Assembly: GCA_963556695.1 (NCBI GenBank)
Contig: CAUWAG010000010.1
Span: 5,084,001 to 5,148,000 of the forward strand
Direction: 5' to 3'
Length of the DNA: 64,000 nt
DNA from: Anthostomella pinea
Taxonomy: Eukaryota > Ascomycota > Sordariomycetes > Xylariales > Xylariaceae
The translations under genes and the position numbers were made by a program. Position 1 is the first letter of the stretch. Each line of letters starts with the position of its first letter. A model generated the notes under the pieces. That model was given only the letters and a program-made list of their open reading frames with translations, did no database searches and was not told the DNA's origin. Below are positions 34,887-46,423 of the stretch, one piece after another.

Positions 34887-36869
34887 TACGTATCAAGCGC
34901 TACAATTGCCAGTGGCGGACGTGTGATGTAGTGTAGAGAGCAGAAAGGGTCGTGAGATGGCTCGGAAACGCTCCTGTATGAGGTACTCGACTATGCTTGA
35001 ATATAGGGAGTGTAAATTGTACAGTCACCAGACGCGGTTAGACAGACTAACGATGAAAGTTGTACAGAGGACACTGGGTCGAGTACAAGTAGGTACAAAA
35101 GAACATTTGAAGCTGGATTTGACAGCCCGGCTACGTGTATCAGGGGATCTTGGCTGATTGATTGGAGGTGAGGAGTACTGATCCAACTTCAAGGTCTTGT
35201 GCGTCTCTTTTACAATGGGCTGTTGCAAGAGAGCACGAGGATGATGGAATGAAACCGATTCAGCAGAACGGCTGCATTCCTTCACTACCCAAGGTAGCTA
35301 GCTGCATTACCTACATTATACATACACCGGATGTGGTAATCTGCTTTTTGTAGTACATGGGTATAGACATGCGTCTGCATGTGCCTTTGTGGTAGCGGAA
35401 CCAGAACAGAGATCTATCACAAGTCTTGGTTGGGATGAGCTGTATTCTGGTTGGTGCTTGGTTACGTTCGGATGGGAAGGATCCCATCCGAGAAGTATCT
35501 AAATACCTAAATTACAGTGGGTTCGTACCTGTCACCTGGGGCAGCCATCCGAGGTAACCTTATCGTAGAACGCCCTGGATGACAGGAGATCCGATAAGGT
35601 ACTGGTGGCTGGATCCAGTGGCTGGGATCCACATGCATGCAGCTCTGTACCTACATTACCTAGGGTACGTACATACTGTACCTCAGGATGACCACAAAGT
35701 GTGTGTGTATGGTGTGGGTAACGGGAGGTAAAAGTTCAAGTTGTGATATGTATCAACATCAGGTGGGATGCGGCTCTGAGCTGGATGACTCCAATCTCAA
35801 AGTGGTGATCTTTTGGCGGTACCACCATATAAATGTCAAATCTAAGGGACAGCGCGGTGGCCATGGCAGATCAAGGCCAGGGCTAACACTGTGCGTCAGG
35901 GCCCGTGCTCACCACCTAACCTCAGTGGGGAGGCCCTTAGCCACAGCAGAGGTACATCAAGATACAACATGCCCGTGGCTGCAGCTGAATGCGGCGCGGC
36001 GCTTCAGTCATCAATCGCAATCGCAATCGCAATTTCCACAGCCGACAGCCCAGCTCTGAGCTCGAGCTGGCTGGCTGCCCACTACCCACTGCCCACTGCC
36101 CAGGGACCAGCAGCACAAATTTGCCTCTCCAGTTTTTTCCCTTAGACGGGATCCACTTGTCCACCCGCTGCTTCAGCTATTCGCGCCATTCTCCTTTTCC
36201 CATTCACTTCCCTCCCTCACTGCCCTTTGATACGTCGTACCTTTTCATCGGGACAATACAAGATCGCGTTCGGTAATCCACCACGCTGCATCGCCTCACC
36301 ACCTCATACTACTTCTTCACCTATCTGCCGGCCTGCATCTCGCGCCGCGTTCCTGCCTGCACCCGCAGTTCCTGAACCTCTTCTCTTGTTCCCCTTCTCA
36401 TCCACCTCGGCGGCCAACAGCATCAACAACAAACACACAGCATACACAGCAGACACAGCCTTGCGCGCCCTCTGCCTCTGTACCTCCGCCGCCTGGACTT
36501 TATTGTCTTCCGCTCCTTTTCGTTTTTCTGCAAAAGTAGATAAGTAAGTCCATTCACATTGTTAAATTGTCGGCACGGTTGTTCAGCTGTGTCTTTGCTT
36601 TCCCTTCCCTCTCTTTCTCCTCCCACACAGCTAGCTGCCCGCCCATCCAGAAAAGTTTCTACCCTCAATCCTTTCACACTTGGCTCACCTGTCCCAGCAC
36701 TGGAATCTATTGCCATCTCGCCGCATCCTGATCCTGCAACTCCCATCTGATATTTCCTCAACTGAACACTCGCGCGCATTCAGCTCTTCCATCGCCTCTA
36801 GCTCCACTAGTCGCGACGCGACACAAATTCCGCTAACCTACCACTGAAGACCCACAGACCAAGCTGATC
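34887..36869. other. Intergenic region and leader of the Tra2-like gene
   Basis: Almost 2 kb with no supported gene. The first part contains TACCTA-rich words (about 35500-35690) and a degenerate AATCGC run near 36010. From about 36150 to the start codon the plus strand is strongly pyrimidine-rich, as in a long fungal 5' UTR. GTAAGT at 36545 and CACACAG before 36632 could bound a leader intron, unverified. Confidence 0.5.
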
Positions 36870-38234
36870 ATGGCGACCACTGCGATGGATTACGAGACTG
36901 CGAATGGTGACCGATTCGACGGTAAGCCTACTCATCCCTCCCTCCTACATTGCCTGTTTGCCGACTTGCCTTGCTAACATCTGCCCACACCATAGACGAC
37001 GGCCCTCGCTACGAGCGTGATCAGCGCAGCGCCTCGCCCCGAGCCCCCCGTGACGATGGCATGGGCTCTCGTCGTCGTTCCGCTTCCCCCGGAAATGCCC
37101 ACCGTGACCGGTAAGCACCCACCCGCTGCTCAATAGCCACCCCTCCCCCCGCATACTAGAGCGCTGCGAGCCCGCCCAGCTCGCTTTTCCATCAGCCATG
37201 TCGAGTAGTAGCAATCTAACAAGTATTTGTTTGCAGTCCTATGAAGGATGACAACGGCGACAGGGATGAGGATGGCTCCATCAACCCTGGATCCAACCTC
37301 TTCGTCACTGGAATCCATCCCCGTCTGAGCGAGCAGGAGGTTACGCGCCTCTTCGAGAAGTACGGCGAAGTTGAGAAGTGCCAGATCATGAAGGACCCCC
37401 ACACCAAAGAATCTCGAGGCTTTGGCTTTGTCAAGATGGTCACCTCGGACCAAGCAGATGCTGCCAAGGACGGTTTGCAGGGCGAAGAGATAGAGGGACG
37501 GACTCTCAGCATTGAGAAGGCCCGCCGAGCTCGTCCCCGGACCCCTACTCCCGGCAAATACTTTGGCCCCCCTAAGCGAGGTGAGCATCCTTTCCATGAA
37601 GAAACGCTTGTTCCATCTTAACTCAACTGCATATAGAGGGCGGACGTCCCCCTCGATTCGACGATCGACGCCGTGGTGGTGGCGGTGGCGGCTTCGGTGG
37701 TGGATACGCCGGTCGTGACGACCCGTACCGCTACCGAGGACAGGATCGCCCACGCTACGAAGACCGTGGCGACCGTGCCGATCGCGGTTATCGAGAGGAT
37801 CGTGGATACGACAGGAGCCACCGTGATGACCGTGGCGGCTATGGTGGTGGCGCCGCGGGCGGCGGCAGAGACGATCGTGCCTACGACCGCGGATACGACC
37901 GCCGTGAGCGTACCGAGGACAGCTACGGACGAGTTGATCGTTACGCAGGTGGCCGAGGAGAGGATCGATACGGTGGAGCCCGCGGTGGTGGCGGCAGCGG
38001 TGGCGGCGACGAGCGCCGTGGACCCGGCTACGAGCGTGAGCGCTACGATCGTCCTGAACGCGACGCTCCTCGATCCCGCGATCCCGCTGCTTCTGGCTAC
38101 GGCGAAACCGGATCTCGACCCGACGCCCGTGAACCCTACGCAGGTGCGCCTTAAATCACCAAAGAGCAACGATACGACTGGTCCCACCACTGCTGCTAAT
38201 ACATGATCCAGGGAGCGACCGTCGTATGCGTTGA
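36870..38234 (+). CDS. Transformer-2-like SR-type RNA-binding protein (one RRM)
   Basis: Five exons, 36870..36921, 36996..37110, 37237..37580, 37637..38143 and 38212..38234, give 346 residues. Such proteins bind exonic enhancers or junction complexes and modulate splicing in the nucleus. A short Arg/Ser-containing N-terminus (SRRRSASPG) precedes a single RRM with RNP2 LFVTGI and RNP1 RGFGFVKM, ending in TLSIEKARRARPRTPTPGKY, which is close to the Tra2/RNPS1 style. The C-terminal 180 residues are Arg/Gly/Asp/Tyr-rich (RGGGGGGFGGGY, many DR, RG and YDR steps), likely disordered and phase-separation prone. The last exon codes only GSDRRMR. Its donor, GTGCGC, is weak; if retained, the protein ends in GAP after the same Ala. 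All phases were checked. Confidence 0.87.
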
Positions 38235-39853
38235 GAACGTCACTCCCAACGCTTGCCTCATGCGCACAAGGTTGGATCTGATCTCCGACGGCACTATCTA
38301 GCATCCCCTTCATCTTGCGTTTCTATTGGGCATGCAAAGCACGGCGGATACCAGGAACCGAAAACTGCGACATGGAGTTTCCACACGGCAGGTATACAGG
38401 CGGGGGAAAAGGCACCGACCCACTATGTTTTCCTTTCTCTCAACTGTGATCTCGAACGGGGTCTCTCGACCCGTAAAGGCAGATGGCGGCCCGGTTGGTG
38501 TTTATGTTGCCTTGGCCTGTTGCACTTTTGGCGCCTTGCGACTTGACACTCACTGCCGGGCTCTCAGCCTGGGAACGATAACTGGCGAGGGTGGTTCTCT
38601 CAACTCCCAACTACACCAAACCTACCTACCGCTCCCTTTGGATCACCACTACCACAGACCCTCCCATGGACACGAACTCGCCATTTCACCTTGCCACCTC
38701 TCACTTGTATCATTATTTCCCACTTCCGAGGTTTCTTTTCGAGCTTGACGAGCATGACGACTGGGCCACCGCCAGCAGCAATTTTGCCGGTGCAGATATT
38801 CGAGACAGCTCTGCTATGATGGTCCCGCAGAATGCAACACGTAATTGATCGCAAATTCCCAAAAGGTGCAACATTGAATCGACCCGACTCTGACTTTCGT
38901 AAACTACCATGACCTTCACCACATTTAAATCACCACCAGGCGACTCGGTAGAACTGCATGACGAATTGAGGCAGTGTAGACTGGAAGGTCCCTTCGACAG
39001 TCTCGCCAACAACTCGCTGTTTCGCCCATTACACAGTGCACATGGCCTTTTGGTACTTGCACGCTACAGGCAACTTTGTCGGTTGTGGGCAATGTTGGGA
39101 GCCCTTGAGTGACCACAATTTCGAGGTAATGTTCCCTATTCTGCTACATGACGCTAACGGAGAATGTTTTCGCAGGGCTGCGCCCCTCGTCGAAGGCGCT
39201 GGAATGTGACGGTGCCTGGCAACGAGCCTGGTTGCAGATGAGGGCGAGGATGCCCTCATTTGTCTCATTTACGTCGTGTCTTGATGGGATGCCCGAACTA
39301 TTGCAGATGCTGCCAGCTATACCCAACCTAGTATGTACCAAATAGACTGTTTTGTAATTGCTAGCCGTGTTCTGTGGAGATGTCCGTTTTTCTAGCTCAG
39401 TCCGCCACTGGCGGGTTGCTACGTGCCCAAGGCGGTCTCTGGTACAGTCCCGTCGACTATCCAAGCCAGGCAGCATTCCCTGAGCAGTCCTTGTCCGAAT
39501 TTATTATCCACCGCAATCACTTCGTCCAGACGGTGCCCTGTTCGCACTTTCTGGATTCAGCCTGAGGGGGGATGTCTCAAGTGTGGCGACAAAGACGGTC
39601 GCCTTGCCGGAAGCGTAAGCAATTGGATATCAAGACACAACGCCGAAAGGGGAAACCTCACGACAAAGGAGCTACCTTGTTGGGCCTAGAAATTGACATG
39701 GATCCTGGCGTCCTTCGCAAGATTTCTTTTTTCCCATTTCGACTATCCTTCGGAGTGTGTTCCCCAGTTCATCCACTGCTGATGACCAGTTCCTGGGAGC
39801 TCATAGTACCGTCGCCTTTCCAACACGACTAGACGTCCCAGAACTACACAAGC
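38235..39853. other. Intergenic region, Tra2-like / orphan protein
   Basis: About 1.6 kb between two genes transcribed in the same direction. Plus-strand frames of 60-100 codons occur (for example near 38666, 38909 and 39148) but show no motifs and do not splice together sensibly. I call no gene. Confidence 0.45.
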
Positions 39854-42800
39854 ATGGCGTCAAACATAGCGTTACCACCGCGAGTCAGTGTTCTTGGGAG
39901 GCCGAAGACGGAGGTTGAGCTGTTGCGGGAGAAAAACAAAAAACTCGAGGTGTATGTCGCGGCGGCTCTGTTGGACCTGAAGCAGGAGCGTGTAAATGTG
40001 GAAGGTACGTCTAACTAAACGGGCGAACATGGCCCCCTTCATTTCATTCCCAGTGTACCTACACCTACTATGCTGCTAACCTCCGCTGGCCGTATTAGCC
40101 TACAAGAGGGAGGGCGTGCCGAGCCGTCGCGCCCGACAACGTAAAGACAGAGAGGCAATAAAGCAGAAGAGGAAAGACGAGAAATCGGAGGAGCAACTGG
40201 ACGCCGACGCGAAAGTCCGCGAGCAGAAGAAAAATTTCGGCATGGACGTAACGCCGTCGCCCACGGAGTCTCAAGAAGCAAAATGGAAGCAAACACAGGA
40301 CGACGCTTATGAGAGAAGCCTCGAAAAATACAGAAACCGCATCCGGCGCAATGAGGTCCAACTGCTGATCGCCGCCGCCGTTGGCCGCCAGCACCGCGAG
40401 ACCAACTTGGCCATGAAGTCGGGCAAGCTGATCACGGGCGCCGACCCGGCCATCCCCCGTCACTACAAGGCCTTTGACCGCAGGCGCACTGAAAGCCTCA
40501 CCGACACGGCCGAGATACGGGCCAGGAACCTAAAGAATCATTACACCGATGAGAATATCCGCCGGAACCGATCGAGGTCGCCTACCCCGTCTCCGCCCAC
40601 CAGCCACAGAAGCAGTAGCTCCGGCTCCAGCTCCAGCGGTGGCAGCAGCACCAGCGGTTACGACAGCGACCCTCCCCGAGATAGAGACGTGAACAGCTAC
40701 CTAGGCACTGACCCCTCGACCTCGGGTCACGGCTCGCACTGGACGGGCAGCTTGAGCAGCTCGAGCAGTTCGGGCAGTTCGGGCAGCTCGGGCAGCTCGG
40801 GCAGCTCGGACAGCGCTGACGACGTCACGCTACCGGACTCGGATGACCTGGGGTCCGATTCTCCGAGCGACGATGATCCTACCGACGATGGGCTGGGATC
40901 CGATTCTCTGAACGACGATGATATTGAGCAACCATTCAGCGACTCGGACGACTTCAATGCTGATGACGATGACTTTGATGCCGAGGAGTTCGACGATGCG
41001 ACTGTGGCCGTGGCTATGGCCATGTTCGCCCAATCGCAAGCAGAGACTGGCTCGGAAGATGCTCATACCGCTGTTGAGAACATTGGAGAGGGTGTGTTGG
41101 CCGGGTTGAAGAAGAAACATTACACTGACTTTTCGACAATGACCCCAGAAGAGGTGCTGGCACATTGCGAGAAGGCCAGTGACAGGTTGGACAAACGCGC
41201 CAAGAGCAGTGATCGAAGTAGAAGCCGTCACCGCACCACACGGCGATGTCATGGCAGACTGTTTCCAGTTCCCCTTCCATGTCCCGACTGGGACCCTTGC
41301 GATAACAAGAAAGGCCCCTCGGGAGGGCCGCCAAACCGACCTCGCAAGCCCGGTCAGGACGAGTTCGACCCAAAGAACTGGCGCATTACTCCAGGGCCAG
41401 ATAAGTTTGACGATGGAGACTCTGTCACGTATACTTGGAAGAGACAGAAGAAGCCCAGGAGTGAATGGCAAAGCCAGATCGAGACGGGCTGGAAGTCGTG
41501 GAAGGACCAGCAGCGCCAGTTCCCAACTCTGGACCGGACCTTGCACCTCGACGGCTTTAAAGCTCCTCGGCCAACATGGTTTCCGGAAACGGTCGAAGAC
41601 GAGGTCTGGGATTCGGATGTCCGCGCCAATGCCGAACGCAAGCTCGATGAGGGCACGGCGCCGCCGCTTTCGCTTGACGCCATCACCACACTCTCGCTTG
41701 GTAGGCGCGCCGTCTCGGGGTGGGGCGATGAGTACTCCCAGGATCCCCTCGACTTTAACACCGGGACCGGCCGTCCCCAGACCACGCCCGCCGGAAGACC
41801 GCCCGCCGGAGGAAGGAAAGAAGGAGTGGACCCGCCATCGTCGCAGCAGAACACTTCGACTGGTAGAAAGAATAAACCCACGCCACTGGAGTTGTATAAC
41901 CAGACCAGCGCTATCAGGTTCCCCATAACCTCGCTCGTCGTCCGGGACTCTGCGACAAAGCCTGACAAGCCTGACCTGCCCGCGACCACGCCGCCGGCGC
42001 CGGCTTCTCCTAAGATCGCATGGTCACCACCGCCGGCTTCTCCGAAGATCGCATCGCCAGCACCCGAACCAAATGTCAATGTTAGCCCGGTCAGCTCCGA
42101 TGGGTTCGACCCCGACTGGACGGCACGATTAGCAAACTTAAAAATACCCGATGCGCCCAAGCTTTCGGCCGAGGAGGAAGCCGCTATTATCGCGCAATAT
42201 GTTGTCAACCCCCAGACCAGCACAACTCCTCCTGGCCAGAAACCTCCTCCTAGCCCGAAGACCCCTTCTGGCCAGAAACCCCCTCCTTCTGGCCAGAAAC
42301 CCCCTCCTGGCCAGAAACCCCCTCCTCCTGGCCAGAAGACCCCTACTGGCTCGAAGACTCCTTCTCCTGGCCTGAAGACCCCTACTGGTCCGAAGACTCC
42401 TTCTAACCCAAAGACTCCTCCTTCTGGCCCGAAGAATCCCACGCCTCATGTGTCGCCGTCGCCTGTCAAGACTCCCACATCTCCTCCTACTCCTACTGGC
42501 CAGAAGCCTCCTACTGGCACGAATGATTCCTTGAGCTTAGATGATCGCTTAGATAATTCCTTTCATGTCAACCCCGGGGGACTGTTCGATCCAGCTGCTG
42601 TCCCTGGATCGCCCATCTACCTTGTCAAACCCGGCGATATTGGGAGGAAGACACCTAGGCCAACTTTTAGCCTGGTTAATCGTCTAGATGATCCCTTATA
42701 TGTCACCCCCGGGGGACTTTTCGACAATAATCTGACCCCTGGAACGCCCACCTACCTTGGCGATCCCAGCAAGTATGCCAAAAATGTACTCCCGGGTTTA

Positions 42801-43826
42801 CCCAAGCCTTCCTCCGATGCCGCAGCGCAAAGCATGATGGCACAGTACGCTGGGTCGAGCACAAGTAGCACGGGAAGCAGCCCGACCAAGAGGCGCGCGC
42901 AGGGGCAGCTGACTCGGTCAAACAAACCGAAGAAGAACAGGACCGTCATCCACCGGGCAGGCTTCGACTACGAGAGCACGGGAAGCAGCAGCAGCAGCAG
43001 CGGCCGTGACTCGGAAGTGGATGACGAGATGAGCGACGCCTCTGATGGCGGAGCCGCGACTTCGCTTACATCACATACCAGCCTATTCCAGCCTCTGTCC
43101 TCCTATTACGGTTCAGCTGACTTGGGAGCATCGCTATTCACTGGTCCCTACGATGGCACCCATCCGGATGGCTTCGACAGTGGCGAGGAGGAGGAGGAGG
43201 TGCTCATGAGGGCGCACCCGGGCCTGGTGCGCGAGTACAAGGCGGCGCGCGAAAACCTCAGGCGGATTAGAGCCGGCAGACTGTCGCCGACGCAAGACCC
43301 CACACGGCAAACAGCCGAGAGACGGTTGGCGCTCGCCACGTCGCAGCTCAAGCTCGTCCTTCGCGAGGATAGGCGGCAGCGGGCCGAGGAGGCGCACGAG
43401 AGGGAAGACGGTTCGGAGGAGGCACGGAAGGCGCGGCGGGATCTGGCAAATCTGGGCGGCCTGGGCCGCGGACTGGGCGGGTTGAACCTTGGCAAGCAGA
43501 AGCAGAAGCAGAAGCAGAAGCAGAAGCAGAAGCAGAAGCAGGGGCTCCGCTTGGGCTTGGGCGCGCCGCCGAACCTCAACCCGTACCACCCACACCATCT
43601 AGGCCAGACGGCACCGCCGGTGGTGTTGAAGAAGACGAGCGTGCAACGCCGCCCGCACAAGCGCAAGCACAGGCACAGAAAGTCGGTCAGCTTTTTGCTT
43701 GGCAGGGACCCCAATGACACAATGCGCGACGAGATGAGACGCGCGCTCGGTCGGTATGAGAAGACTTCTTCGCGCCGCGGGTTGTTTTCCCCACCCCGGG
43801 GAGGTAGAGACGTGCCGAGAAGATAA
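39854..43826 (+). CDS. Large low-complexity protein, no recognised family
   Basis: Two exons, 39854..40004 and 40099..43826, with a 94-bp intron, give 1292 residues. I do not recognise the family. Residues 1-110 are a charged, coiled-coil-like head (VELLREKNKKLEVYVAAALL; REAIKQKRKDEKSEEQLDAD). Next come Ser/Gly repeats and acidic Asp-rich segments (about 210-320), a moderately ordered part with WFPETVEDEVWD, and a Pro/Lys/Gly repeat region of SGQKPP/PGQKPP type (about 758-835). Two copies of a unit containing RLD..-VxPGGLFD..-PGxPxYL lie 45 residues apart (about 866 and 911). A lysine-glutamine run, eight KQ units (1183-1198), precedes a basic tail (RRPHKRKHRHRKS). The uninterrupted 3.7-kb frame, in a compact gene region, argues that it is real. 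Location is perhaps nuclear, from the basic tail; function unknown. Confidence 0.75.
42225..42445 (+). repeat. Coding repeats, Pro/Gly/Gln/Lys units
   Basis: Irregular tandem units of about 15-24 bp encode GQKPP, SPKTP and GPKTP variants within the 1292-residue protein. Unit boundaries drift, as expected from slippage and unequal exchange. Confidence 0.8.
43494..43541 (+). repeat. (AAGCAG)8 coding hexanucleotide repeat
   Basis: Eight exact AAGCAG units encode eight Lys-Gln pairs near the C-terminus of the 1292-residue protein. Exact identity at the DNA level suggests recent slippage and likely strain polymorphism. Confidence 0.9.
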
Positions 43827-44776
43827 GAGACGGGTTGTTTATTGTATGTGTCTGGGGATGATGTGAAGGTTGGTCGAGAAAGGGAACAAGGGGTTAGCTG
43901 CTCGGTCAACGTCGGAGCGGAGCGAAATGGATTGTCCTCGATCGAGGAGCTTATCAGAGGGAGATTTTCAGTGCTATCTCAGTGATACGGTAGGAAGGAT
44001 TTGTTTCAATAGTTCATTTCTCTTCTCCCACAGCTGGCGGCGATTTGATATTACCTCACATGCCCTTACGGGTACAATTGGTTAGTCAGTGGTTGGTTAA
44101 TAGCTGAGAACGGCTCATCTGGTGTAGATTCCCTATACCAATATGTCCTTTGCTTCTCTACCACAGGCCTTTTGCAACATTTATATTGATACCACTGGCG
44201 TTCACGTTCATAGCTATAGCTGCTGTACTGGCGGGTTTAACTCTGTTCTTGAAAGGGGGAAACCTTGCGACTCGAGAGCGAAAAAGTATTACCGAGCACC
44301 GGATGTTTTACAACGTTGATATATGCCTACTCTGTATATATACCGGTAGCAGCTATTCAGTCGCCCTAGCATCAAGCCGTCGAAAGTAAGCCAGATGTAC
44401 ATCTTACTGCGTCACCATTTGTCGACTTGGGGTGGACGCTTGGTGATTATGTTGTCGTGCTGCGGATATGAATTCAATATGTTAATTCACTCCTCAAGCA
44501 GTGCTCTGTGTTGTTCGCCCTGCACTCTGTTCGTATGTACCACTGGGTGGCCATGAGTGTTCATGTATTTGTATATGTATGTGTGCGCAGTATGACACAT
44601 CCGAAGCAGCAGAATGGGATTTACTGATCGATGCTCTAGCCCCCTTGAAGCTGTTCCAGCGGTGCTGGCTGCCCGTGTCGATTGTCCGAGTCTGTCATAT
44701 AGAGGCAGTACTATTCCGCAGGACTATCCATCCAGCCCTTCGAAAACCCCGAGCACATGATCCTATAGCCACCCCA
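43827..44776. other. Convergent intergenic region, orphan / OXNAD1-like
   Basis: About 950 bp between converging genes, AT-leaning in the middle. A short plus-strand frame (44150-44389) includes a hydrophobic stretch (LIPLAFTFIAIAAVLAGLTL) that could be a membrane helix, but nothing else supports a gene. Confidence 0.4.
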
Positions 44777-45848
44777 TCACCACCACTTCTCACACAGGAC
44801 CCTATGCGGCTCCATGCCCAGTCCACCGTCACGATCAGTGAGCTTCTTCACAAACTCGTCGTTCATGGCTGGGACACCACACACATAGACAACAGCGAAC
44901 CGCCTCTCCGACGCAGCACCAACAGCCTCGGCCACATCATCAACCGTGATCCGGCGGCCCTGGAAAGCCACATCACCGGCACCACCACCGCTCGAAACCA
45001 CACCTCCCCCCTCGGCCCCCTCCCCTCCTGTCAGGAACAGCCGCAACCGGCCCCTGACTTTTTGCTCCGCAAACACAGTAGCCAGCCTCTCGAGAAATAG
45101 CATGCGGCTCGCGTCCCGAACCTCAGCGCCGGCGCCGGGGTCCTTGATCGAGTACAGAAATTGTACTTCAAACGGGTTCTGCTGCGCAGCGCCGGCGCGG
45201 GCCAGACTGCCGAGCATGCTGACGAGCGGGTTGATGCCGACGCCGCCGGAGATGAAGACGACGCGCCGCAGCAAACGCACGTTGATGCCCGGCGGGGGCC
45301 AGACGAAGCTGCCGCCGATGCGCACGCGGAGCTCGGCGTCGAGGATGGAGGCGACGGGCTGCCACAGCCAGGCGGCGGGCGGGTTCTCGGGCGACTTCTG
45401 GACGGCGAGCTCGAGGTAGCCGGGTCGCACTGACTCGTCGGTGGTGGCTGCCGTGGGGCGCGCGTCGGCGGGCGACGAGGTGATGGTGAAGCCTCCCGCT
45501 GCCTTGATGCCCGGCACGAAGACGTCGAGCCATTGGCCTGGTAGGAACTGCGGGCCTGCTTAGCTTCTTGGTCCGTCGACTTTCCCAAACATGAGAGGAG
45601 CCAGATGGGAAAAGAGAGACATGTTTACCCGAACAGGAGGTCCATCCTTGGGGATCTCGAGGCGGAAGAGGCGGATCTGGTCGTTGATCTCATCGACCTT
45701 CCGCAACACCACGGTACTCAGCGACTGTATATCTGTTTAGTATAGGCTATGTAAAGGTCGTTACGGACTGATTGCGGCATACCTTATCTCGTGGCGCGGC
45801 AGCCGTTCGTTGCAGGTGGTCCGGCTTGGGCTCTGCCGACGACGCCAT
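44777..45848 (-). CDS. OXNAD1: OXNAD1-like FAD/NAD(P) oxidoreductase
   Basis: Three exons, 45848..45783, 45724..45629 and 45547..44777, give 310 residues. The fold is that of ferredoxin-NADP reductase/cytochrome b5 reductase: an FAD-binding barrel (FLPGQWLDVFVP) followed by the nucleotide domain with VVFISGGVGINPLVSML and the terminal YVCGVPAMNDEFVKKL. ISGGVGINP is the mark of the OXNAD1 branch, whose partner and substrate are uncertain. Two introns (58 and 81 bp) were phased so that VRFLPGQW is continuous; the nearer CAG acceptor would break the frame, so the CCCGCAG acceptor ending at 45548 is used. The N-terminus is short and not strongly presequence-like. A Gly-rich loop (GGEGAEGGGVVSSGGGAG) interrupts the nucleotide domain. 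Confidence 0.82.
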
Positions 45849-46423
45849 GGTTGCGCGCCTGCTTCCTTTTTTCGTGCCGATGCCAGTGTTTTGTAGTGAG
45901 TGAACAGACGCAGCGCTACCTGAGTAAACTTGGAGGGTGTTCAATTCGGTCAATCATAGGCACCGTATCATGGACCTTCGTAATTGGTTGGTGATGTTGT
46001 AAGCCGAGGCAGACGGGCAGAAGTTAGAACTGGGTGCAATCCTCCCCACTGACGTTCTGGTGGTGGGGTGAGTGAGATGTCAGATGCAGCACTGAGCAGA
46101 CCAGACACACACGCACACACACACACACATACACCTATTTTGCCGGCCTCACTTAGCATGGTATAATCACATGAACAATCCGACAGCCACGACACTGTTG
46201 CTATATCTTCATACTGGCCCAGATCATTCATGTCCCATGTGGTTTGCAAATGCTTGGCTATCTACCAGTACTCCTGACAACAGCGAGCCACAAATAAGCC
46301 CCTCTGTATTGCATACACCATCCAGACACTGAGATGTCCGGCATCTTCTCTATCCTCTCTCCTCCGAGTGCACTGTTCCGTGGCGCCTTGTGAAAACAGA
46401 CCTCTCACAACATCAAGGACCCT
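45849..46423. other. Promoter region of the OXNAD1-like gene
   Basis: About 570 bp between two genes on the minus strand. It contains an (AC)n microsatellite. No gene is visible. Confidence 0.5.
46105..46134. repeat. (AC)n microsatellite
   Basis: A near-perfect AC dinucleotide run, broken by one G and one T, upstream of the OXNAD1-like gene. Likely length-polymorphic. Confidence 0.9.

Noticed and set aside
38326..39689. Several 60-140 codon frames between the Tra2-like gene and the orphan
   Set aside because: None shares motifs or can be joined by plausible introns into a longer protein.
44150..44389. 79-codon plus-strand frame with one hydrophobic stretch
   Set aside because: A lone hydrophobic run is not enough, and no other feature supports expression.
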